Positions 40,508 through 48,570 of a stretch of 58,111 bases of DNA are shown piece by piece. Every line of letters begins with the position of its first letter. Within the stretch, counting starts at the first letter, position 1. Made by a program: the position numbers and the translations under genes. The notes beneath the pieces are model-generated. The model was not told the DNA's origin and did not search any database. It was given only the letters and a program-made list of their open reading frames with translations. Origin of the DNA: an uncultured Oscillospiraceae bacterium. GTDB taxonomy: Bacteria; Bacillota; Clostridia; Oscillospirales; Acutalibacteraceae. The stretch covers positions 1 through 58,111 of the forward strand of contig UQQT01000013.1 of assembly GCA_900543395.1 (NCBI GenBank), read 5' to 3'.

Positions 40508-41713
40508 TTAATCCAACAGCGACGTGTATTCGTCACCGAACACTTCGAGTGTGCGTTTGAGTATATTATTCATAAACGCTATCGCAGTGCCGTAGTTCGT
40601 TATCGGAGTGCCTTCGTTTACGCACGTCTGCATTCTCGATATCATTTCGCGCTCGTTGAGCATACAGCCTCCGCAGTGAATTACGAGCGCATAAGAGCTT
40701 ACGTCCTCGGGAAACTCCCTGCCGGAGGTGAATTCGAATTCGAGCTTTTTGCCGGAAAACACCGTTATCCATTTGGGAAGCTTTACCGTGCCGATATCCT
40801 CGCACTGTCTGTGATGCGTACAGCCCTCGGAGATTAAAATTCTGTCGCCGTCTTTTAATTTATTGAGCGTTGACGCGCCTTTAACGGCTTCCTTTAAAAT
40901 ACCCTTATACCGTGCGAAAACTATCGAAAACGAAGTCAGTGCGATATCCTCGGGCACGATTTTTGAAACCTTTTCGAACGCCTGCGAGTCCGTTACGACG
41001 ATTTTCGGCTTTTTATTCATTATCGACAGAGCGTATTCAAGCTCCGACTCCTTTACGACTATATTAATGCACGAATTGTCGAGTACGTCGCGGATTGCGT
41101 TCTGCTGCGGGAGAATCATTCTGCCCTTTGGTGCGGCGGAGTCGATTGGCGTAACGAGCACGGCGATATCGTTTTTATTTATTAAATCGCCGAGAATCGG
41201 CTTTTGCTCCTTTGATTTTCCTGAAAGCGAGCCGATAAGCTCTTTTAATTCGTATATGTTCGTGTTGTTCTTTGCGCTGACGTAAATCTCGTTTTTACCG
41301 GGCGCGGGAACAGAGCCGAGCAGATCCGATTTATTATATACTGTTATGTACGGTATGTTTTTTTCCTTAAATACATCCGTAAGCTCCCTTTCCGTCTCTG
41401 TCAGCGGGGTATCGGCGTCAGTTACCAAAATTGCGATATCCGTATGCGTAAGCGTCTGTCTTGCGCGCTCGGCTCTCATTTCTCCGAGCGTTCCCGTATC
41501 GTCTATACCCGGCGTGTCGATAATCACGACGGGGCCTAACGGCAGAAGCTCCATGGCCTTCTGCACGGGGTCGGTCGTCGTACCCTTAACATCCGATACA
41601 AGAGACAGCTTTTGTCCCGTTACGGCGTTTACAACGCTCGATTTTCCCGCGTTCCTAAGCCCGAAGAAGCCTATGTGAATCCTCTCCGCGCTTACTGTGT
41701 CGTTCAATCCCAT
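40508..41713 (-). CDS. hydF: [FeFe] hydrogenase H-cluster maturation GTPase HydF
   Basis: A 401-residue scaffold GTPase on which the diiron part of the [FeFe]-hydrogenase H-cluster is assembled. The N-terminal GTPase domain has the P-loop GLRNAGKSS (from residue 18), TTTDP switch I, DTPGID and NKSD. The C-terminal cluster domain shows the HydF signature C298-x-H300-x45-H346-C347-x2-C350 (in GCTHHRQCEDIG and IHCGGC). ATG 41713 is chosen because GGGGA abuts the upstream ATG 41722. It probably shares a transcript with the TauE/SafE gene. HydE, HydG and hydrogenase genes are not in the window but are implied. Confidence 0.95.
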   Translation of the reverse strand: MGLNDTVSAERIHIGFFGLRNAGKSSVVNAVTGQKLSLVSDVKGTTTDPVQKAMELLPLGPVVIIDTPGIDDTGTLGEMRAERARQTLTHTDIAILVTDADTPLTETERELTDVFKEKNIPYITVYNKSDLLGSVPAPGKNEIYVSAKNNTNIYELKELIGSLSGKSKEQKPILGDLINKNDIAVLVTPIDSAAPKGRMILPQQNAIRDVLDNSCINIVVKESELEYALSIMNKKPKIVVTDSQAFEKVSKIVPEDIALTSFSIVFARYKGILKEAVKGASTLNKLKDGDRILISEGCTHHRQCEDIGTVKLPKWITVFSGKKLEFEFTSGREFPEDVSSYALVIHCGGCMLNEREMISRMQTCVNEGTPITNYGTAIAFMNNILKRTLEVFGDEYTSLLD

Positions 41714-41741
41714 TTTCATCATTCCCCATTAAAAAATAATA

Positions 41742-42515
41742 TTATAAATATTTTATAATAACCAATGAAATTCCGAGGACAACCAAGACAATGCCCGTGG
41801 CTCTGTTCGCGGTTTTTGACGATACCTTGTTTGCTATGAGGGCGGCGAGCATTGCAAATGCAAGCGTGCTTATAATGCACACGATAAGCGAGAGCATATC
41901 CGGTGCTCCGCCTATTGCAAAGTGACTGACAGCTCCCGTCAGAGCAGTAGCGGACATTATGAATACGCTTGTGCCGACGGCTGTTTTCAATTCGTATCCG
42001 AGAACGCTTGTCAGTACCAGCAGCATCATAAGACCGCCGCCCGCTCCGACAAATCCGCATATAAATCCTACGACTCCTCCGCAGACTGTCGAGCGGATTA
42101 TTTTCTGCTTTTTCGTCGCGTTTTCGAGTCTCGCTTTCGGCTTCGTCGCGGGCTTGATTATGAATCTCAAACCCAGGAAAAACGTCATCACCATCGAGAA
42201 TCCGCCCATCGCTTTGCTTGGCAGATAGCTTGCCGCAAACGAGCCTGCGAACGTATAAATAAGCACGGATATCATCATGGCTATGCCGTTTCTGATGTCT
42301 ATGTTCTTTTTTCTCGCGTACATTACCGCGCTTGCCGCGCTTGCGAGAACGTCGCTTGCAAGGGCAACTCCGACCGCAAGGTACGGATCCATTCCGAGAA
42401 TCGTCGTGAGCATCGGGCTGATAACCGCCGCCGCGCTCATTCCCGCAAATCCCGTGCCGAGTCCCGCGCCCGCACCCGCTAAAATGCAGACAAGTATTTT
42501 TATGGCGGTCGACAT
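41742..42515 (-). CDS. TauE/SafE-family sulfite exporter-like permease (TSUP)
   Basis: A 257-residue membrane protein with seven to eight helices in two repeated halves. The glycine-rich first helix (ILVCILAGAGAGLGTGFAG) and the CGFVGAGGGLMMLLVLT segment of the second half are the paired repeat motif of TSUP proteins. Members export sulfite, sulfoacetate or other small organic anions; the substrate here is open. Start is ATG 42515 or GTG 42524. A strong promoter lies at 42547-42575. HydF follows 28 bases after the stop. Confidence 0.85.
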   Translation of the reverse strand: MSTAIKILVCILAGAGAGLGTGFAGMSAAAVISPMLTTILGMDPYLAVGVALASDVLASAASAVMYARKKNIDIRNGIAMMISVLIYTFAGSFAASYLPSKAMGGFSMVMTFFLGLRFIIKPATKPKARLENATKKQKIIRSTVCGGVVGFICGFVGAGGGLMMLLVLTSVLGYELKTAVGTSVFIMSATALTGAVSHFAIGGAPDMLSLIVCIISTLAFAMLAALIANKVSSKTANRATGIVLVVLGISLVIIKYL

Positions 42516-42546
42516 AAGTATCACATTCTTTCAAAATATAATTTAT

Positions 42547-42575
42547 ATTATAAGAAATAATAAAATGTATGTCAA
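42547..42575 (-). promoter_or_regulatory. Promoter of the TauE/hydF unit
   Basis: On the minus strand TTGACA (42570-42575), 17 bases, TATAAT (42547-42552): perfect sigma-A consensus. Confidence 0.85.
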
Positions 42576-42627
42576 TAATATGCTGTTTTTTTAAATTAAA
42601 TAAAAAAATATATAATAAAAATAAGAC

Positions 42628-42665
42628 AAAGACCGCTTTTCTGCGGTGAAAAACGGTCTTTTTTT
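42628..42665 (+). terminator. Stem-loop terminator in the repeat-rich intergenic region
   Basis: AAAGACCG (42628-42635) pairs with CGGTCTTT (42654-42661), with T runs on both flanks. An alternative inner pairing is CCGC/GCGG. On the minus strand it would end a transcript coming from spoIIR; on the plus strand it would end an unknown one. Confidence 0.7.
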
Positions 42666-42680
42666 CAATGAAATTTATAA

Positions 42681-42730
42681 TATACAGAAATTTTTGACGA
42701 TATGCAGAATTTATAAAACGGTATGCAGAA
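42681..42730. repeat. Three phased direct repeats TATRCAGAA
   Basis: TATACAGAA (42681-42689), TATGCAGAA (42701-42709) and TATGCAGAA (42722-42730) start 20 and 21 bases apart, that is two helical turns, so all three face the same side of the DNA. This fits binding sites for a protein acting as an array. Confidence 0.6.
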
Positions 42731-42791
42731 AGTTTTGCACAATATACATTTTTGCCCTGCTGTAAAGTAAAAATCTTTAAATTGTCGAAAA

Positions 42792-42914
42792 CTATGTTCA
42801 AAATGTTCAAAACTACACCGTTTGGTTCAAAAATTTGATGTTTTAGTCCGTTTGGGTGTAAAGTTTTGAACTTTCTGAACAGAGTTTTGAACATTTTTAA
42901 ACATAGATTTGAAC
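42792..42914. repeat. Symmetric cluster of six GTTCAAA heptamers
   Basis: Three forward copies of GTTCAAA (42796, 42805, 42825) face three inverted copies, TTTGAAC (42865, 42886, 42908). Copies extend to longer arms: CTATGTTC...AAAACT (42792-42814) is nearly complementary to AGTTTTGAAC...ACATAG (42883-42906), and GTTCAAAACTACACC (42805-42819) to GGTGTA...AGTTTTGAAC (42855-42871). The left arm can therefore pair with either right arm. No gene overlaps it. The 520 bases between the TauE start and the spoIIR stop contain this, the phased repeats, a terminator and a promoter. Confidence 0.6.
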
Positions 42915-43035
42915 CGAAAAATCTGCTGTATATTCATGGAAATTAATTGTATATAAAAGGGAAATACTGCCTCAACAAATTGGGACTGATTTTACAGGAA
43001 ATTAAATTAATATCTATCTTTAATGTAAAATAATG

Positions 43036-43695
43036 CTATTTTGAACGTAGTTTTTCGATTATTTCGTCCGTCCATTCGAGTATTTTGAATTTAATTTTAT
43101 ATTTTTGTTTGTGCTCTATTATCTCTGTTTCGTCCTGTGAAAACACTGCGTCGTATACGTTCTCTTTATCTTCGGCGGCGGGCAGACACAGCGGGGGGAA
43201 CATGACGCACCACCAGTTGTGACCCTCTCCGCCGCCGAGCGTTACGGTAAGGGACATGTATCTGCCCGAGGGCAGTGTGAAATTTTCGTACTCTCTTACG
43301 GGGAAGTATTCATTTGAAAGCTTTACATTTGAGATGTAATCAAAACCGTTTTCTTTAAGTACGCTGTCAGCCTCGTTTTTGATTTTTTCAAGCTCGGGCG
43401 TAAGCTTTTCCTTCGCGTTTTCTACGGTTACGCTTCCGTCGAAAATTTCCGCGCCCTTTGTAAGAACCGCGTCGCGGACTTTCAGTTTTACGTCCTGGTC
43501 GATATCGGAATCGGAGTTAGCAATGACGTGCAGTCTTAATACGTCGGAGCGAATGTCACGGCAGTCCGTAACGAACTGTAAAAACTGAATACATAATAAA
43601 AACAAAAGCGAAATTCCGAGAGCTGCGAGCAGGTTAATAATTCGCTGTCTGTCCAGGATCCCTGATGAAAACGAGAATCTTTTTTTTATGTTCAT
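43036..43695 (-). CDS. spoIIR: Stage II sporulation protein R
   Basis: A 219-residue sporulation signalling protein. In Bacillus SpoIIR is made in the forespore under sigma-F, secreted into the intermembrane space and triggers SpoIIGA to process pro-sigma-E. A basic N-terminus and one membrane helix (about 20-42) precede the SpoIIR domain. That domain holds the family hallmarks LRLHVIANSDSDIDQDVKL and GGGEGHNWWCVMFPPLC. It shows that the organism belongs to an endospore-forming lineage. ATG 43695 lies downstream of a terminator that separates it from ispE, so it may have its own weak promoter. Confidence 0.95.
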   Translation of the reverse strand: MNIKKRFSFSSGILDRQRIINLLAALGISLLFLLCIQFLQFVTDCRDIRSDVLRLHVIANSDSDIDQDVKLKVRDAVLTKGAEIFDGSVTVENAKEKLTPELEKIKNEADSVLKENGFDYISNVKLSNEYFPVREYENFTLPSGRYMSLTVTLGGGEGHNWWCVMFPPLCLPAAEDKENVYDAVFSQDETEIIEHKQKYKIKFKILEWTDEIIEKLRSK

Positions 43696-43710
43696 GATAA
43701 AAACCTCCGA

Positions 43711-43738
43711 AAAAAGCGTTCACCCTAAAGATGAACGC
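43711..43738 (-). terminator. Terminator between ispE and spoIIR
   Basis: GCGTTCA (43716-43722) pairs with TGAACGC (43732-43738); on the minus strand six T follow. It uncouples spoIIR from ispE. Confidence 0.8.
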
Positions 43739-43750
43739 ATCGGATAATTT

Positions 43751-44617
43751 TTATTCAATAAAAATTGATTTTTCGATAAATTTTGAAAAATGAACTTCTT
43801 TGTACTTTTCTTTCAGAATTTCAAAGCATTTTTTCGCTTTTGATTCGTCGTTGAATATGCCGAATACCGCCGAACCGCTTCCCGTCATCATGGAAAGCCC
43901 CGCACCGTTTGAACGCATTATCGATTTAATATCGGCTCTGTCGTAAACCTCGACCGCCTGTTCAAAAACGTTTGCGCCGTATCTGCACATATCGTGATAG
44001 TCCGAGTGTACCGCGGCATAAAGGAACCTGTTGTTGTCGGGGTGGCGTACCTCTTTTAATGAATCGAAATTTTCGTATGCGGTTTTTGTCGAAACGTTCT
44101 GCTCCGGTTTTACAACGACGGCATAAAGTTCCGCGCTCGGCAGTTTTGCCATGACCTCGCCTATATTAAGGCACAGCGCGCATCCGCCCTTTATGCAGAA
44201 CGGAATGTCCGCGCCTATCGTCTCGCCTATTGAGCACAGTTCGTCCGTCGTAAACGGTGAAGAGAACATTTCGTTCAATATTACGAGTACGGCGGCTGCG
44301 TCCGCGCTTCCTCCGCCCATGCCCGCCTGACAGGGGATGTTTTTATTGATAAATATTTTTATTCCGGGATTTTTTATTTTAGATACGTTGAAAAACGCCT
44401 GCGCCGATTTGTACGCCGTATTTTTCGTGTCGGTCGGAATAAAATCCTTATCGCATTCTAACGTAATTTTGCCGTCGGACGTTTTTTCTATTGTAATCTT
44501 ATCGAATACGGAAATCGACTGCATTACGGTATAAATGCAGTGGTACCCGTTGTCAAGAACGCCGGTGAGGTCGAGGAGAAGATTTATTTTACCCGCGGCG
44601 GCCGCCGTTATTTTCAT
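43751..44617 (-). CDS. ispE: 4-diphosphocytidyl-2-C-methyl-D-erythritol kinase
   Basis: A 288-residue GHMP kinase that phosphorylates the C2 hydroxyl of CDP-methylerythritol in the MEP isoprenoid pathway. The ATP loop is AGMGGGSADAAAVL, and the N-terminal AAAAGKINLLLDLTG is the substrate-binding start with the conserved K-N-L. GGAG stands 8 bases before ATG 44617; a longer frame from 44659 lacks support and crosses into the promoter region. It diverges from the PHP phosphatase gene. Confidence 0.94.
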   Translation of the reverse strand: MKITAAAAGKINLLLDLTGVLDNGYHCIYTVMQSISVFDKITIEKTSDGKITLECDKDFIPTDTKNTAYKSAQAFFNVSKIKNPGIKIFINKNIPCQAGMGGGSADAAAVLVILNEMFSSPFTTDELCSIGETIGADIPFCIKGGCALCLNIGEVMAKLPSAELYAVVVKPEQNVSTKTAYENFDSLKEVRHPDNNRFLYAAVHSDYHDMCRYGANVFEQAVEVYDRADIKSIMRSNGAGLSMMTGSGSAVFGIFNDESKAKKCFEILKEKYKEVHFSKFIEKSIFIE

Positions 44618-44694
44618 TTTAATTCTCCGTTCTTTTTTATTGATAATATATTTTAACACACTTTTTCTTAATAGTATATATTTTTTAAAAAATA

Positions 44695-44724
44695 TTGTAA
44701 ATAAGCGTGATTTTGTGCTATACT
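44695..44724 (+). promoter_or_regulatory. Promoter of the PHP phosphatase/murC unit
   Basis: TTGTAA (44695-44700), 18 bases, TATACT (44719-44724), then GAAAGG and ATG 44748. Confidence 0.6.
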
Positions 44725-44747
44725 CTTTCTTGAAAGGTGAAAGAATT

Positions 44748-45563
44748 ATGGATTTTAAAAATATAATAGATATGCATACTCACACGGATAACTCTTTCGA
44801 CGGCAATCACAGCCCGATGTATATGTGCGAAACGGCGGTAAATAAGGGACTCAGAGCAATCGCATTTACCGACCACTGCGAGGTTGACGCTTTTTATAAA
44901 GGTAATTTTGACAGGAGCGTCAGACAGGCGTTTTTCGAGGTTGCAAGGGCAAGGAGCGCTTTTTACGGCAAGCTTCTCGTTTTAAACGGAATAGAGCTCG
45001 GCGAGTGCGGTTACGATACCGAGACGAGCGAGAAGATAATCGCTTCGCAGAAATTCGACGTCGTGCTGGGCTCCGTTCATAATTTAAGGAACAAAACGGA
45101 CTTTTATTACATAGAAGATTTTACCGGTACGGATATAAAAGCGGAGCTTAACGAATATTTCGACGAGGAGCTGAATATGCTCGAGTGGGGCGGGTTCGAC
45201 GTTCTCGCTCATCTTACATATCCGTTCAGATATTTTTATGCAAGAAATAATATTATGATAGATATTGACGATTATAAAGATAGGGTCGATGAGATTTTAA
45301 AGCTCGCCGCCGAAAAGAATATTGCGCTCGAAATTAACACTGCGGGACTCCGTCAGCCTATCAACAGGCTTTCGCCCGAGGCGCAGACAGTTAAAAGATT
45401 TAAGGAGCTCGGCGGTAAGCTTATCAGCGTAGGCTCCGACGCGCATTTTGCAAAGGATATCGGCGTGGGCATAAAGCACGCGTACGAGGCGGCTCTGGAA
45501 GCGGGATTTAAGTCCACGGTTATCTTTCAGCGCAGAAGTCCTATTGAAATACCTATCGAATAA
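44748..45563 (+). CDS. hisK: PHP-domain histidinol-phosphatase (HisK/HisJ type)
   Basis: A 271-residue metal-dependent phosphatase that releases phosphate from histidinol phosphate in histidine synthesis. The PHP metal ligands are visible in MHTHTDNS, FTDHCEV, GSVHNLR, and SVGSDAHF near the C-terminus. A longer frame starts at 44535, but it overlaps ispE in the opposite direction and the promoter. ATG 44748 has GAAAGGTG in front. MurC follows 20 bases later. No other his gene is in the window, so other PHP phosphoesterase roles remain possible. Confidence 0.82.
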   Translation: MDFKNIIDMHTHTDNSFDGNHSPMYMCETAVNKGLRAIAFTDHCEVDAFYKGNFDRSVRQAFFEVARARSAFYGKLLVLNGIELGECGYDTETSEKIIASQKFDVVLGSVHNLRNKTDFYYIEDFTGTDIKAELNEYFDEELNMLEWGGFDVLAHLTYPFRYFYARNNIMIDIDDYKDRVDEILKLAAEKNIALEINTAGLRQPINRLSPEAQTVKRFKELGGKLISVGSDAHFAKDIGVGIKHAYEAALEAGFKSTVIFQRRSPIEIPIE

Positions 45564-45583
45564 CCGGAGGAACAGATATAATT

Positions 45584-46960
45584 ATGTATGAAGCAGATGA
45601 AATCCTCTCAAAGGTAAAAAGAATACATTTTATCGGAATCGGAGGTTCGGGCATGTGTCCGATAGCCGAAATACTGCACAGCGAGGGATATATTCTCTCG
45701 GGTTCGGACAATAACGAGAGCGACACTCTCAACAGAATCCGCACGTTGGGAATACCCGTAGTTATGGGGCAGAAAGCCGAGAATATAGAGGGCGCGGAAA
45801 TGATAGTTCACACCGCGGCGATAATGGATGACAACCCCGAACTTATAGCAGCGAGAGCGAGCGGAATTCCGACGTTCGAACGCTCGAAAATACTCGGCGC
45901 GCTGTCGAGAAAATACGCAAACTGTATAGGTATATGCGGAACTCACGGCAAGACTACGACAACATCCATGACAACTCAGATATTGATAGAATCGGGACTT
46001 GACCCGTCGGCGGTCATCGGCGGAAAGCTCCCGTATACCGGTACAAACGGAATTGTCGGCAAAAGCGGTATATTCGTATGCGAGTCGTGCGAGTATAAAA
46101 ACACGTTTTTGCAGATGTCGCCCAAGTGCGCCGTAATTTTAAATATAGACGCGGATCACATGGAATTTTTCAAGACCATGGAGAATCTGAAAAAATCGTT
46201 TACACGGTTTGCCGACAGTGCAGAAACGGTTATTTATAATCTTGACGATAAAAACACATGCGGCGCGATAAACGATATGACGGACAAAAACAAGGAGTTT
46301 ATCACGTTCGGTCTCGGCGAAAACTGTATGTGGCGCGCGGAACTCATATCCGACAGAAAGGGCGCGTACCCCGAGTACGATGTATATTATAAGGGCGAGA
46401 AAAAAGGGCACGTTGTATTAAACGTACCCGGAGACCATAATGTTTATAATTCGCTTGCGGCTCTCGCTTCAAGCGTTTACGCGGGATGCGATATTGAAAC
46501 CGCGATAAAGGAAATTTCCGATTTTAAGGGCGCAGGCAGGAGATTCGAAAATCTCGGAACGTATAAGGGCATTACGATATGCGACGACTACGCGCACCAT
46601 CCGAAAGAATTGAGAGTTACTCTTGAAGCCGCGAAAAAGCTCGATTACAAACGTGTAATAGCCGTATTTCAGCCGTTTACCTATTCACGTACCGCGATGC
46701 TTTTAAACGATTTCGCCGAGGTTCTGAAGATTCCCGACAAGGTTGTTATGACCGAGATAATGGGTTCAAGGGAGAAGAATACGTACGGTATCCACACGTC
46801 GGATCTGGCGGCTTTGATTCCGGGGAGCGTATGGTTTAACACGTTCAGGGAGGTTGCCGATTATGTCGAGAGCATTGCAGAAGAGGGCGACCTCGTAATA
46901 ACGCTCGGCTGCGGGGATATTTATAAGGCGGCTAAGCTTATGATAGAGGATTTAAAATAA
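45584..46960 (+). CDS. murC: UDP-N-acetylmuramate--L-alanine ligase
   Basis: A 458-residue cytoplasmic Mur ligase that adds the first amino acid of the peptidoglycan stem to UDP-MurNAc. The UDP-binding Rossmann domain starts with HFIGIGGSGMCPIAE (residues 15-29), the ATP loop is GTHGKTTTT (119-127), and the C-terminal domain has CDDYAHHPKE. Full length for MurC. GGAGG lies 13 bases upstream, a long spacing. It is apparently co-transcribed with the PHP phosphatase and is not in a classical division cluster. Confidence 0.95.
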   Translation: MYEADEILSKVKRIHFIGIGGSGMCPIAEILHSEGYILSGSDNNESDTLNRIRTLGIPVVMGQKAENIEGAEMIVHTAAIMDDNPELIAARASGIPTFERSKILGALSRKYANCIGICGTHGKTTTTSMTTQILIESGLDPSAVIGGKLPYTGTNGIVGKSGIFVCESCEYKNTFLQMSPKCAVILNIDADHMEFFKTMENLKKSFTRFADSAETVIYNLDDKNTCGAINDMTDKNKEFITFGLGENCMWRAELISDRKGAYPEYDVYYKGEKKGHVVLNVPGDHNVYNSLAALASSVYAGCDIETAIKEISDFKGAGRRFENLGTYKGITICDDYAHHPKELRVTLEAAKKLDYKRVIAVFQPFTYSRTAMLLNDFAEVLKIPDKVVMTEIMGSREKNTYGIHTSDLAALIPGSVWFNTFREVADYVESIAEEGDLVITLGCGDIYKAAKLMIEDLK

Positions 46961-46970
46961 ACCGGTTTGC

Positions 46971-48404
46971 TTATTCCTTCTCGGCTGTCTTTTCTTCGAG
47001 CCTTGTTATCTCCCGTAAAATCATATCAAGTGATTCTTCCTTTGAATAAAGGTACGGTGAAACCGTGAGATAACGGCAGAAATCAGCAAGTTCATTGTTA
47101 ATTTCCGTGTCGTTTATTGAAATGTTCGAATTACCCATGAAGTTTATTAAATATCCGTACAGACTCGATACAACATGTCTGCGGTCTGAGTATCTGTCCG
47201 ATATGTCCAGTGTTATTTTGTTTTTGAACATGCCGGGCTTTGATATGTGTAAATCGTGATTTTCACTGCGGTAATATTCGAGTAATGTTTTGTATACCTT
47301 AATACGGCTTTCGGCTTCAAGGGGATTTATGCATTCCTCGGGTAAATAAGATACCATACCACGGTCGGTAAAATCACGTATGCCTTCATACGAGTGAATT
47401 CTAATTGAATTCTTCTGCGACATTCTGAGTGCCTGGTAATACTCGTATGTGGAGTCTATCAGAAATTTTCGGTTCGGTATTTCGTTTTTTGTTATCTGTT
47501 CGCCCATTTCAAGAGTCATAAAAATGGGAGCGCACAGGAAAAATTCCATTATTATGCTCGTTTTGTCCTTATACCGGATGTTTTTGAGCTGGTCGTTTTT
47601 TATGTCCATGACGTTTTGAGTAAGCGATACCATACTGGTCATTTTGTCTGTTGAATATGAGATTCTCTTTGCGTATGTGTCGGCGAGTTTTTTGTTTTTT
47701 ATCGAGAATCCGTGCGTCAGGTTTTCATCCGCAAATATGCAGAGTTCGCTTGTTATAAAATAAAACGGAAAAACTATGTCCGGTCTGTTTTCTATATCCG
47801 AATCTGAGCCTGAATAGTATATTTTATATCCCTTAAGCATGAATTCGACGGCACTTTTAACAGTTTTAGAATAATTCAAATCCGATTTTGATGTTATAAT
47901 CTGTTTGATATCGGTTTCGGTGATATTATCCTTTACTGAATCGAATATTTTCACTGTAAGCGGGGCGTCTATATTTGTATATAGGCGTTTTTTTCCGTTT
48001 TGTTTCGTTTCCTGTTTTGTCACGGCGTACAGCGCATTTATAATCCCGGTGTGCGTATTTAAATTAGTTATGTTCCCGGTGAAATTAACGGCGGTTTTAT
48101 CCTCGTCCGGCGTTCTGATTTCAGGCTTTGTGTCTTCGTCAAACAGGAAAATATTCAGATATTCGTTGAATTTGTCGATTCCGAAATTCATATCTATATA
48201 TGCAAGCCTTATTTCCTTATCCTCATCCGGAGTCAGGTTCATGGACTTAAGCAGAAGTTCGAATTTCTGCGGGGAAATGCCGCGCTGTCCGTTAACTATT
48301 TTTACGAGATGACTCCGCTCTATCCCCGTGATTTCAGAAAGTCTGTAAACGGTGATATTGTGTCGTTTAAGCGCATTTTTTACGGCAGTCTGAAATTGCT
48401 CCAT
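46971..48404 (-). CDS. XRE-type helix-turn-helix protein with large unknown C-terminal domain
   Basis: A 477-residue protein. Residues 5-65 form a Cro/C1-type helix-turn-helix (NITVYRLSEITGIERSHLVK, then GQRGISPQKFELLLKSM). About 400 residues of unrecognised sequence follow. They have no membrane helix, are rich in Asp, Asn, Ser and Lys, and hold a predicted helical end with two Glu-rich turns. The length resembles regulators whose C-terminal part senses a ligand or peptide, but no known domain can be named. AAGGGTG precedes ATG 48404, and it has its own promoter. It converges with murC and the gene order gives no target. Confidence 0.7.
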   Translation of the reverse strand: MEQFQTAVKNALKRHNITVYRLSEITGIERSHLVKIVNGQRGISPQKFELLLKSMNLTPDEDKEIRLAYIDMNFGIDKFNEYLNIFLFDEDTKPEIRTPDEDKTAVNFTGNITNLNTHTGIINALYAVTKQETKQNGKKRLYTNIDAPLTVKIFDSVKDNITETDIKQIITSKSDLNYSKTVKSAVEFMLKGYKIYYSGSDSDIENRPDIVFPFYFITSELCIFADENLTHGFSIKNKKLADTYAKRISYSTDKMTSMVSLTQNVMDIKNDQLKNIRYKDKTSIIMEFFLCAPIFMTLEMGEQITKNEIPNRKFLIDSTYEYYQALRMSQKNSIRIHSYEGIRDFTDRGMVSYLPEECINPLEAESRIKVYKTLLEYYRSENHDLHISKPGMFKNKITLDISDRYSDRRHVVSSLYGYLINFMGNSNISINDTEINNELADFCRYLTVSPYLYSKEESLDMILREITRLEEKTAEKE

Positions 48405-48440
48405 TTTTTCACCCTTTTAATCCCATTTTATTGCATAACT

Positions 48441-48469
48441 ATTATATTTTAAAATCTGACGAAAATCAA
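48441..48469 (-). promoter_or_regulatory. Promoter of the XRE-type gene
   Basis: On the minus strand TTGATT (48464-48469), 17 bases, TATAAT (48441-48446). Confidence 0.65.
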
Positions 48470-48517
48470 TGCAAATATGACAATAAAAGAAGCAAACAGT
48501 TACTTTTTGCATAAAAA

Positions 48518-48548
48518 ACCGCAGGTATGTGAATAGAATACCTGCGGT
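48518..48548 (-). terminator. Terminator after rhaA
   Basis: ACCGCAGGTAT (48518-48528) pairs perfectly with ATACCTGCGGT (48538-48548); on the minus strand six T follow. Confidence 0.88.
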
Positions 48549-48570
48549 CGGTTTTTATTAATAATGTGAA

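Noticed and set aside
41719..42894. 391-residue open frame on the minus strand overlapping the TauE/SafE gene
   Set aside because: It is rich in Arg, His and Ser with no hydrophobic pattern, lies out of frame over a clear TSUP permease, and runs into the promoter and repeat region.
42681..42914. Plasmid-type replication origin with iterons
   Set aside because: Repeats are iteron-like, but no Rep gene is near and flanking genes are chromosomal core genes.
44535..44747. 71-residue N-terminal extension of the PHP phosphatase
   Set aside because: It overlaps ispE on the other strand and the gene's own promoter; the extension is unlike the family, and ATG 44748 has a proper ribosome binding site.
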